Assembly: GCF_001640805.2 (NCBI RefSeq) | Contig: NC_066854.1 | Coordinates: 11,750,644-11,814,643, forward strand | Reading direction: 5' to 3' | DNA length: 64,000 nucleotides | Origin: Lates calcarifer | Taxonomy: Eukaryota > Chordata > Actinopteri > Centropomidae | In this document: one piece after another, positions 1-9,768 of the stretch | Position numbering within the stretch: the first letter of the stretch is position 1 | Layout of the letters: each line of letters opens with the position of its first letter | Program-made: the position numbers and the translations under genes | The notes under the pieces: generated by a model | What the model saw: only the letters and a program-made list of their open reading frames with translations | Database searches by the model: none | Told to the model about the DNA's origin: nothing

Positions 1-1355
1 AGTTATGTGAGGACATAGTTAAATTGGCACTACTACTACTAGCAAGTTAATCTGTTAGTGTGTGATTGTAACTGTAACACAGAATTCAGAGGTGAGAGGC
101 AGGGAGATAACTGCAAAACTAGTTTTCATGATCATCATCATTATAAAATTTAAAAGGCTAATTGATCAGTCGTACTACTGAAAAGTAGCCTGCTAACCTC
201 TTCACCCTCCCCCAGTTATGTGACCTTGTCCTGAAGGTCACAATGTCCCTCGAGAGTCTCCTCATAGTGATTTTAGTCTCTCATAGTACCCTTCAACAAC
301 ATCTCAGTTACTTCTCTTAGTCACTTGACATATTCAGCATCTTTGCTGACAAATGAAGGATGTTTTGTCTCAACATGTCTCTTGAGATCACCTAGTGCTG
401 TTGCCACATTTGATAGTTTTTCCCTGCAGATGAGGCATTCATGTTTAGGACAGCCAGCTTCCCTGAAGCCACCAAATATCATAAATGAGGTGGTTGCCTT
501 TGTACACATTTCAGTTGTTTTGGGTGGCTCACCACGTTGCCAAGCGCTGAGATGTATCAGCATTTCCTTGATCTATTTACAGTAACAGATCTTTCCATTG
601 CTGCTCTGACAGTTGTTATTAGCTGTGCACCTGGAAAGTGTGTATATACTATAAACTACAGCTGCTACTGCCATGTCACCTGTCTTAGCTGCTGCCTAAC
701 TGCATGTTTAGTGGGTTTTAATATGGTATTTTGAGCTTTATTTGTATTCCCGTACCAATATGACATGTTTGAAAACATAAAATAAAAATGTAGATAATGT
801 ATATGTTATTAATCTTACATGTTCAGAAACACTGAAATAAAGATTAAAAAAATGGAAGTAAATTGTTCAGCACCTTGGCCTGTCTGCAAAGCACTGCAGG
901 GTGCTGTTGGCACCACTGATTTACAGTAAGTGCTTGTTTTGCTGAGAGGCAGCCTATGACTGACCATATAAAGTCACTAAAGTAGCTTTTTCACAGCTTT
1001 ACTGCTCTTACTCAGGCAGTTATTTTGAGCACAGTTTTCCGACTACTCTACCCATCTCTGGTCAAAGGTCAAGGATTTCTACAGAGGTTGCTGAGGTTAA
1101 TTTACTGCAAGTGAATCTCAACAGAATAAGCTTCAAGATTTATAACTCTAAAATTATAAGCGCTATAGATAAAGTAGTACAAGGCTTATGGAGGTCTTGG
1201 AGTGCAAAATATGTGTAAACCCCAAAATTAAGAAAGAAGTGGTGGATTACTGTAGGGAGCTCAAGGAATAAATAGTAGCAGTTCTGATTGTTGGTTAGCT
1301 TTTGAATGAATATAGTCTATGCAGAATTGTCATCATGTCTCACTATGTATTCCAG
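1..1355 (+). other. stk24: stk24 intron (5' part of the gene lies outside the window)
   Basis: The first recognisable stk24 exon begins at 1356 in the middle of the kinase domain, so everything to its left is intron. I looked for the preceding exon, which should encode the activation segment and APE motif, and did not find it. The stretch holds AT-rich unique-looking sequence and a decayed hAT-like fragment around 300-640. Nothing else in it supports a gene. Confidence 0.75.
300..640 (-). mobile_element. decayed hAT-type transposon fragment with BED-like zinc finger
   Basis: On the minus strand an 80-codon open frame (563-321) ends in a C-x2-C ... H-x4-H arrangement, with CLICREKLSN followed by LKRHVETKHPSF. 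That spacing and the LKRH..TKHP signature are typical of the BED/zinc-finger N-terminus of hAT-derived proteins such as the ZBED5-like group. No transposase core, terminal inverted repeats or target-site duplication were recognised, so this is a short dead remnant inside an stk24 intron and not a gene. The outer limits are approximate. Confidence 0.6.
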
Positions 1356-3537
1356 GCTGATATCTGGTCTCTAGGCATCACAGCCATTGAGTTGGCAAAA
1401 GGTGAGCCACCTCACTCAGAGCTCCATCCTATGAAGGTTTTATTCCTCATCCCAAAGAACAACCCGCCTACGCTGGAGGGAAACTACAGCAAACCACTTA
1501 AGGAGTTTGTTGAGGCCTGTCTCAACAAAGAGCCCAGTTTTGTAAGTTTGTTTTTGTGGGTAGGGATTTGTTTTTCTGTCAGCACACATAACTTAGAGTT
1601 TCAGTATGCTTTTCCTGACTGCATCATGTACACATCTCACTCAGTTTCCTTTATTTCCACAGAGGCCAACTGCCAAAGAGCTGTTGAAGCATAAGCTGAT
1701 CGTTCGCCATGCGAAAAAGACCTCCTATCTGACTGAGCTGGTGGACAAGTACAAGAGGTGGAAGGCAGAGCAGTCTAGAACCACAGAGTCCAGTTCTGAT
1801 GAGTCTGACTCGTAAGTCTGATTCTTTCTTTTGTGTGTGTGCTGAATGGTGAGAATACACAAATTGATCCTTATCAGTTCCTCTGTCATTCTTACAACAT
1901 GTGTCTGCATTTCATTGCTTACCCATGCTGTGGATATCATATTCTGAGAAGTACTAAAATAAATTTGACACAAACACATCCTACTGAGGGAGAGAAACCT
2001 CCTCTGTGCTGCTTGTCCTCCCACATTTGTTATGATAAGACTGAAGCACTTAATATGCAACACTTCATTACTTACCCTGATAAATGTTTAAATCCTCTTT
2101 AACGTTTGTCCAATCAGAGAGCAGGATGGCCAGGCGTCGGGAGGGAACGACTTTGGCAGTGATGACTGGATATTCACCATTCGAGAGAAGGATCCCAAGA
2201 AGCTGCAGAACGGAGAGGGACAGTCAGGGGCCACAGATCAGGTAAGACAGGAGTACATCACAGCTTAAAAACAAGGAACCACATTAAAAATTCAGGCAGG
2301 AATTTTTAAGTTACCAAAGGCCATCTTCATCACACATTGAGAGAACAAGTTTGCAGATGGTGTGCACTGTTCCAGAGGAACTAACTCATGATAAGATGGT
2401 GTGGTGTTATTTGGGGAGATATGCATGCTGTGCTGATTAGGAAAATTCCCCTAAGGTGAATCTGTGCTACTTTAACTTGTTTCCACTCCCCCCTTTCTCC
2501 CAATCTCACATCTCTGTTTTGTCCACAGACAAAAGACATTCCAAAGAGGCCTTATTCACAGAGCCTGGCCACAGTCATCTCTCCTGCATTAGCTGAGGTA
2601 AGGAGCTACATCTGGATAACCAACAGACTGGGTGGCCACAAACTAGTCTCCTTCACACTCATGACTTCTCACTTAATAAAAGGTCTTTGAATATAGTGAA
2701 ATGTCTTGATCCAGACTGTTCACAAGAGTCTCAATAGTGTTTTTACTTATTCAGGAAAGTTTCACTGAGAGACCTCTTTTGCAGGAGTGGCCTGACCACA
2801 CTCACAGTTACACACATTCACACCTGGAAGCAGCCCAGTACAACCACAGTCTCACCTGCCAGGGTCTTGCTTAAGTGCACCTCTGTTGTAGTAATGAGGG
2901 AAGTCCTTCTGGTCCTAAGCAACTTTTTCTAATAAAAAAGTCAATGTTTCAAATATCTGAACTTGTAAATGGGTTGAATTTGACCCATACACAATAGGAG
3001 GGCTGAAAGTGTTAAAAAGGGGTCAATATGTAAATCATCTCATTCCCTAGAGTGTTCAACACTGAACAAGTTCATGGGTGACTGTTCTGATTAGAGGCTT
3101 TATTTTCTTTTGAGATTCACACATCACAGAACTTAATCCCAGCTATTTTCTGGACGTTTCTCATCTAATACTTTGTGTTTGTCTTTAATCAATAACCAAA
3201 TCTCTGTCTCTTCACCTCCCAGCTGAAGGCAAGACAGGAGCAGGTAAATGGGAACCCCATGGTCCTGGATGAGCTGAGAGAGGCCATCCTGCTGGCTGAG
3301 GAGGCTTACCCCGGCATCTCCGATTCCTTGGTGGCCCACATGGTCCACAGGCTCCAGAGGTAATAGTCATGATTCTGTGGACAAAGCAGAATCCTTGATC
3401 AAGCAATCCAGATTTGTGGCTTTATTGTAGCATTATTCAGTTTATCCTACAGATGGCATTTACTAATCTGTACCATTTTTGTCTGTTTTTTTTTTAACAG
3501 TTTCTCCACAAGCAGGACATCCTCCTCCTCCCCATAG
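1356..3537 (+). CDS. stk24: stk24 (MST3) serine/threonine kinase, 3' part, six coding exons
   Basis: Exons: 1356-1541, 1663-1811, 2118-2241, 2529-2597, 3223-3359, 3501-3537 (stop TAG 3535-3537). All introns are GT-AG and the phases join without a break. The first exon opens with [20 protein letters not shown], kinase subdomain IX with its invariant Asp. The second opens with [10 protein letters not shown], carrying the subdomain XI Arg. A basic/acidic linker ([10 protein letters not shown], then an Asp/Ser-rich run) is followed by [14 protein letters not shown] and a C-terminal helical tail ([20 protein letters not shown]). These are hallmarks of the GCK-III kinases MST3/MST4/YSK1, and the linker and tail fit MST3 best. 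The family regulates cell polarity, migration and apoptosis, binds MO25, and uses the tail for CCM3/PDCD10 binding. The ATP-binding lobe and catalytic loop lie left of the window. Linkage to slc15a1 and dock9 supports stk24; I cannot say which teleost duplicate it is. Confidence 0.93.
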
Positions 3538-4066
3538 TGATTGGCTCTCTGCCCCAACCCTGCTCTCCCAGGCCCCCACCCCCCCCAAATACCACAGCCA
3601 GGTCAGAGGGTTAAAAGTCAGGGGTCAACTCATTCAATACCAGCTGACCATGTTTGACCTTCCATGTGGGGGGGGGCGCTAATCTAGCCTGTAAAAATTA
3701 CTGAACTCCAAAGCGGAGGACAACAGAGAAACTCTGGAGAGCTTCTTTTAGCCACTTATGAGAGGGGAAGTTTGGGGGCCAGCAGAACCCATGGATTCGG
3801 CTGTGATGGAACAAGACTCAAAGTCAGAGCAACCCGCCAGAACAAAACATCAACAGCCAAGTCGGACTCTGGGCTCTGTAGATGCAAGACTTCTCCAGCC
3901 TCACAGCTTGGAGTCTCTAAATGGAATTTGCTCGATGAGGAGCTGAAAATCTCCCCCCAAATCCAAGACAAGACTTCAGTCCCCCTCTTAATGCAGGCGT
4001 CATATCCCCAGAACCTCTGAAAGCATGCTTGATGAACCTGCAGGGATATTATCTTAGTGTGCGAGC

Positions 4067-4070
<4 letters not shown>

Positions 4071-4118
<48 letters not shown>

Positions 4119-4119
4119 C
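4071..4119. repeat. (TG)n(CG)n microsatellite
   Basis: About 20 TG units run directly into (CG)4, giving some 49 bp of strict purine-pyrimidine alternation. Degenerate TG/CG alternation continues to about 4210. The tract lies in the putative stk24 3' UTR. Confidence 0.95.
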
Positions 4120-4299
4120 TTGAATGCACAACATGTGTGTGGGCACCTTTGAGCGTGTTTGTGTGTGTGCGTGCGTGTGCGTATGTGTGTGCGCATGTGT
4201 GCTCTTGCGTATGTAAGACTCCCTGTTTAGGCAAATTGCAGCATTCTTAATGAAACCTCAGGTAAAGTGCTTTAAGTGGACTTTGTCCTCCAAGGCAGT

Positions 4300-4356
4300 G
4301 GGGGGAGGAGGGGGAGGAGGAGGAGGAGGAGGAGGAGGAGGAGGGGGGAGGGGGGG
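4300..4356. repeat. GGA/poly-purine tract
   Basis: A 57-bp run made only of G and A on the plus strand: blocks of five to seven G flank about ten GGA units. The apparent glycine-rich open frame here is a repeat artefact. Confidence 0.95.
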
Positions 4357-5679
4357 TCGCCATGCTGTACATGATTACAAGTTGTCATTGCGGGAAATGA
4401 ATCACTGTGTACAAAATGGTCATGCGCATTTTGTAGATATTGATAATGTTTAAAAGTAGATATTTAAAGATTTCAAAAGTTACTCCAACAGAAAGAACAG
4501 AAAATGCCTTGCCTTTTTGAGATACACACATCTATGTTCTGGCATTTCATCACAGATTTAGTTTGTTTTATTTACTCGTCAGTGAGTGAAATTCAGTTCA
4601 GTATTCATCAGTGTTTTCTTTAAGTGACTGAGTTCCAATCTTCCATCTCAATCACCTGCTGAATCATCGAACTAACTATGATACTCAGCTTACTTTGTTT
4701 AGAGGCAGAGCTTTTCCTTTGTTTTTGTAGTCAGGGGGAAAACTCCCACCTGTACCTATGTTTAGACAATTTAAGTCAGTTTTTAAATTGTTTAGGACAA
4801 GAATGAAGGTAGATGTGTCAGCAGTGGCTCTTTAATAACAATATTGAGCAGAGCCGAGGACAATTACAAGGAGGAACCACTATGGGCGGTTTGAATGCTG
4901 ATATCATGTGAAGTATTATTTTTCCTTGGCTTGTAATTTATCCTCAGCATTACTTACAAAACTAAAGTGGGGGTGAGGAATAACTGGCAAGGACCATTGT
5001 AGGCAATCACATCATGACACTTGCTCATGGCCAAACTAAACCATATATCAGGACAAGCCAAGCTGCAGACATCAATGCCATCCTTATTTCCTCACTCCAG
5101 ACATGTGTTCTAACTTCCACACCATGCTATAGAAGTGCCATGTCCTCTTTTACGCTTTCACCAGATGTTTGTAGTATGATTTGCACCTTTGTTTTCTAAT
5201 TTTCAGATCAGTTTTTTGCACTTTGAAAGTGTGTCGAGTATTTAAAGAAACCTGTAAGAGGAAAGAAAACACAAAACGAAAAAAGTTGCTAATAGCCATG
5301 TTTTACTATATATGTTTACTTAAGAGTTCCAGAATTTACTACTGTGCTAATGCAGCAATAATGTTGAGGAGTTGCATCAAGACGCACTTGTCAACACAGG
5401 GATTGAAAGAAATTAAGAAATATCTGATATTTTTATAACTGCAAAGAGTTAAGTATGGAAATATGGAATGCTTTATGGATATGGGCACCTGCCTCCTGGC
5501 AAAAAATATCTATACCTTACAGAAAAACATATGCTACGGAAATAACTACAAAATGTGTACATTTGGTCTCCTTTATCATAGCTGACAGTTTATAGTACTG
5601 TATATAATCTTTGCTTGTGTCATTTGAGAATTCCCAAGTTAAATGTAAGCTCCTTGTAAGCTTTCAAAGTGACATGAGA

Positions 5680-5685
5680 AATAAA
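5680..5685 (+). terminator. stk24: candidate poly(A) signal for stk24
   Basis: Canonical AATAAA in AT-rich sequence about 2.1 kb after the stk24 stop codon. Placement is a guess without transcript data. Confidence 0.3.
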
Positions 5686-5700
5686 GATCTAATGGTAACT

Positions 5701-8300
5701 GAGAACTTTGTCCTGTATTGTCTGAAATGCCGTAATGATTTGTCTATTGTTCAGTTATCAGCACACAGTAAAAGGTGCCAGAGGTTGGGTGAGAATTCCT
5801 ATTCATGTTAAATAATGTCGGGCAACGCCATCACAGATCTGTTTAGCCTACTGAGAGGTGACACCATTCTCCAACCCTGACCCAACATACCTTTAAACTG
5901 CCTTTGAATTCTACTCTCACCCAAGCAGTCACTGGAGCAGATACTCATCAGTCTGACCCGGAGGAATGGATCCTGATTATCCTGGCACCACCATTAGGTT
6001 GATATGTAAAATATATGAAGAATATCAGCCAATATTCTGAGGCCTGATTTTTTTTTTTACTCCCTAAAGCTGGTATTAGTACCATGATTGGCCCCAGAAC
6101 TCCAGTAATGGTAGGGCTCTAAATATTATGCCTACTAAACCTCAGCAATTTAGGATTATCACTTTGGATGTGTTAGCATTTAGCTCAAAGCTCAAATACA
6201 GGCTACAGAAACATCTGATTTTGCTATCCCTTGGATTTCATGAGAATACAAATAATAATAATTTACAAATGTTAAGAACATCCATCAAATATTTAATTTC
6301 CTGACAAGGGGCCGACCCTACGCAGGGGCAAGAGGGGGCAGTGCCCCCCTAAACAAATGTCTTGCCCCCTCAAATCAACATTAATAGTTGAGCTCATCAA
6401 CACATTTTTTCAGACTGGGTGAATGTTTAGGACACATACCTGTTTGGTTTGTCAGGTGAGAGCTGGTGTTTGTGTCCAGGCTGCAGCAGCTGAAGCAGTA
6501 AACCTGGAAAACACAAGTCCAACAAACAACTTCATTAATAAGGAAGGGTTCACCTCCAACACCTGAACAGTGCAGAAGAATACAACACTGAAAACTGAAC
6601 ACTAGAACCTTGACAATCACACACTGAGATCTGAGGTGAATAAATGAATTATGTTACTAGTACATGACTTTATTGATCTCAGAGAGAAAAACTATTTTTA
6701 AAATCATTTTGAATATTTCAGCTCATACACTGTGACCTACTCTTGTGGCTTAAAACTTGTGGAGGGGCACAGAGTTCAAATCTAAGTTTCAAGCTTGTAT
6801 TTAACTCAAAACTGAGCTCAGTGAAGTCGCATGTCACTACAAACACATTTCCAATCAATAACATACACAACAGGGGATCAATGGGTGTCCATAAAGAAAC
6901 GTTAAATGACCCAGAACAGACACAAAACTACAAAGACACAATATGATGTAACACGACGACCAAACGACAAAGAAACTGACCATAAGTAGATGTAGAACAG
7001 CTAGAATGGCACCACAGATAGACACAGAATAATCACATCGACGTGATAATCCGCCATAAACTGATTTAAAATGACAAAGACGTCTTTTAAGGTAAGGCTG
7101 ATGCTAACGCTCGCCACTGATGCTAACGCTCCCTCGAAACCATTGATGCTAACACTAGCCGCTAACTGTTTGATTTACCTTCGCGCCGCAGGTGTGTTCA
7201 GCGTCCAGTCTCACTCGTGTTCGACAAAAAACAGCTATATATAAATATACTGTGTGAAAATGGAAGGCTTGGCTTTGAGTCATTTATTCAGTTTTATCTT
7301 TAATTTACACATCACACAGCGTCCGCTGCAAACTCGTTCCTAAGGATCCTCGTTCCTGAGACACAACATGACCGCGCATAGGGTTCCAGATTTCTGTGAG
7401 CAGGAGGTATGAAGGACAAAAAATAAATAAGTATAAATAAATAAATGTAGAAATAGCATTTTACGTTATCAAATGTATTTATTTTGCATTTATTTATATA
7501 TTTATTTATTTATACTTATGTCATTTTTTTGTCCTTTTGTCCATACACTGACCCTAGGAGCTATTCCAGCAGAGGCTCAGTCTTCAGGTGGGACACCCGA
7601 GCTGAACAGGTCACAGGGTCGAGGCCTGACAAAGTGCAGTCCACTTCTCCAGGTTGGGGGATGGATATGTCGCTAATAACACAATTCCATGGAGAAAACA
7701 CTGTCACAGGCAAAAATGCTCCACTAAGTGTAAAATACTCTCCCAGAAAACTGATGCGGCCCTGTTCAGACGGCCTTTATCCTTGTTTAAGTGTGTATAT
7801 TTCACCATATTTCTGAACCAGTTTTAGCAGGTGAAATGTATACTGCATCATAGCTTACTTCTTTTGTCCACTTATTTATTGTATATGTCAAAAAGGCTTT
7901 GTATTCAGAAAAAGAAATTTATTTGAAATTATGCCTTTACAGGTTTAATGAAACCACTGCTAATACAGATAATTACTGACAATTGCTTCATGTGTATGGG
8001 TTGGGTGTGAGGCCAAATTGAAATCTGAGTTTGAATGTGGAATATGATTAAACGTGTCAGCCTTTGGTGTTAGACTTTACCCTGGAGCAGATGAGGACAT
8101 CATGTACACAATAGTGACAATATATTACAATACATACAACTCTGTGCTTGGAAATAAATACAAATGTTGGAATGGTTTCTTTGTATGTGTACTCCAGTGC
8201 ATTACAAAATACTATGAAACAAACATTACATTTAGGTGTTGCTACACAGTGCAAAATAAATCATAAAAACAAATTTACAACAGCAGGATTGTAAATTAAT
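5701..8300. other. intergenic spacer between convergent stk24 and slc15a1
   Basis: No exon could be supported. It contains a G/C-rich fragment around 6300-6375 that looks like a dispersed repeat, a locally CpG-containing patch around 7080-7350 with three close copies of a gatgctaacgct-like unit (about 7098-7160), and an AT-rich foldback at 7407-7546. The two flanking genes point toward each other, so no promoter is needed here. Confidence 0.55.
7407..7546. repeat. AT-rich inverted repeat (foldback, MITE-like)
   Basis: The left arm reads gtatgaaggacaaaaaataa, continuing as gtataaataaataaatg. About 40 bp later the right arm reads catttatttatatatttat, continuing to tttttgtccttttgtccata. The arms are imperfect reverse complements of one another and both end in GTATG/CATAC-like sequence. 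This fits a small foldback element or MITE relic; no target-site duplication was confirmed. Confidence 0.5.
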
Positions 8301-8321
8301 AACCAGTAAAGACCCAGGGAT

Positions 8322-8327
8322 TTTATT
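8322..8327 (-). terminator. slc15a1: candidate poly(A) signal for slc15a1
   Basis: TTTATT on the plus strand is AATAAA on the transcript strand, the first one after the slc15a1 stop. It would give a 3' UTR of about 330 nt, a normal length. Confidence 0.5.
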
Positions 8328-8648
8328 TGTAGTAGTAACTTCTAAAAAAGCAATATTCTTTCAAGATTTAGAAATATAAATAATAGTGTTTGAATTATCC
8401 CTGCCAAGATCCGTCACTAATACTGACCACTGAGAGCTTAACAATCTAAGCCCTATTTCTGTGTTCTTACAACCTCTGCACCATGTCACTCCGGTCATCC
8501 ATTCTAACCACTACATGTACAGCAGTGCACTGATCAGCTACTGACAAAATGACCAAAGAACTAACTGGCACAGGCACTCTCAGGCATGAAACACAGAACC
8601 AAGTAGGATTTGTATGAGAGGAGGGAGAAGCTGTGGAGAGGGGTCCCT

Positions 8649-9768
8649 TTACATCTTGGACTGCTGGATTACGTCGTCCTCGTCAGAGCTGGAGTCAGAA
8701 CTGGAGTCAGAACTGCGTCTGTCCCCTTTGTAGTGCTCGACTGAGTCCTTCCTGGCCATCTCTAGACTCTTCCTCTTCTGCTTCTCGTCAGGCTCCTTCT
8801 GGGCAAACTGAGCTTCTATCTTGGTCGGGTCAATGTAGGTGTAGAAATAGGCCATGATGGCAAAGATGATGCACACCAACACCAGCAGAGAGGCAAAGAG
8901 GATGTACTCAGCCCACTAGTGAAAGGAGACACACACACACTGTTAATTTGGAGACTGTGTTGGGTATGTAGTATCAGTGTATGGATGGTCATTGCATTAG
9001 GAGTGCTTTTGTTAAATTTTGCAACCACATCTGCTCTGCAAAAACTGCTTTTTGGCCACAAGAGGGCAGCAGAAACCAGCTGTAAACACGAAACTGCAGA
9101 TCTCCGTTTAAAACTGATACAGCTAACTTGTCAGCAGCTTATTTACACATCCAGCAGATACATCATATTAGCATATATTAGTCATAGAGTCTCCGTTTAG
9201 CTCTGTTTTGCTTTAGTGTTGTGTAGGTGGTGTACAGTTCATTTTTAGAGCTTTTGATGCTGATGAGAGCCGTGAGACTGAAGCTGAGGTGAACTGTGAT
9301 AATTCTCTGTGGGTTTTTCATTCTGAGTAACTGCTCTTACATACAAGTAGACAAGCTTTCACTCTGCTTTTTAAAGGCCAGTTTTAATAGATTTTGCCTG
9401 AGCAGTCAATTCTTTTTTAACACTCAGTAATATGATTTATGCCATATGAGGGAAAACCTTGAGGTGAATATTTTTGCCAATGTCATGGGGGTTTACAATA
9501 AATTAAGCTAAAGCATGAATAGTTTTTAAAGTCCTTGAATTTGGGATCTGCACAGACCTTGTGTTCTATCAAAAGCAGTTACATCCAGTCTCATACATAA
9601 ATTATAGGCATTTCTATCACATAAAATGAACTTGCCCTGGGTTCAATGTAATCCACCCACCTGATCTGGGAGTGTTGCAGCCTCTGCGACAATAAGCACA
9701 ATGATGTTCCCTACAGCAACGGTTAACAGCCAACCAGCCTGCAGCACAGACTTCATGTTGCTAGGTGC
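8649..9768 (-). CDS. slc15a1: slc15a1 exons 22-23: last helices and acidic serine-rich C-tail
   Basis: Exons 9768-9661 and 8915-8649. Exon 22 encodes SVLQAGWLLTVAVGNIIVLI and exon 23 the last helix (LVLVCIIFAIMAYFYTYI). A cytosolic tail of about 60 residues follows, rich in Lys/Glu and then Ser/Asp. The tail contains a duplicated TCTGACTCCAG-type unit encoding SDSS repeats followed by DEDD, an arrangement typical of casein kinase 2 sites, and ends in QSKM. The tail differs from mammalian PepT1, as is usual for this family. Confidence 0.92.

Larger units (their letters stand above)
3538..5700 (+). other. stk24: putative stk24 3' untranslated region
   Basis: The sequence after the stk24 stop codon has no coding exon. 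It contains a (TG)n(CG)n tract, a GGA-rich purine tract and AT-rich sequence with several ATTTA-type motifs. A canonical AATAAA at 5680-5685 is a possible transcript end. A long 3' UTR is usual for vertebrate STK24 genes, but its true end cannot be set from sequence alone. Confidence 0.45.

Noticed and set aside
3756..4250. Cys/Val and Thr/His repeat open frames
   Set aside because: They are translations of the TG/CA microsatellite in the stk24 3' region.
4250..4453. Gly-rich open frame
   Set aside because: A product of the GGA tract, with no gene context.
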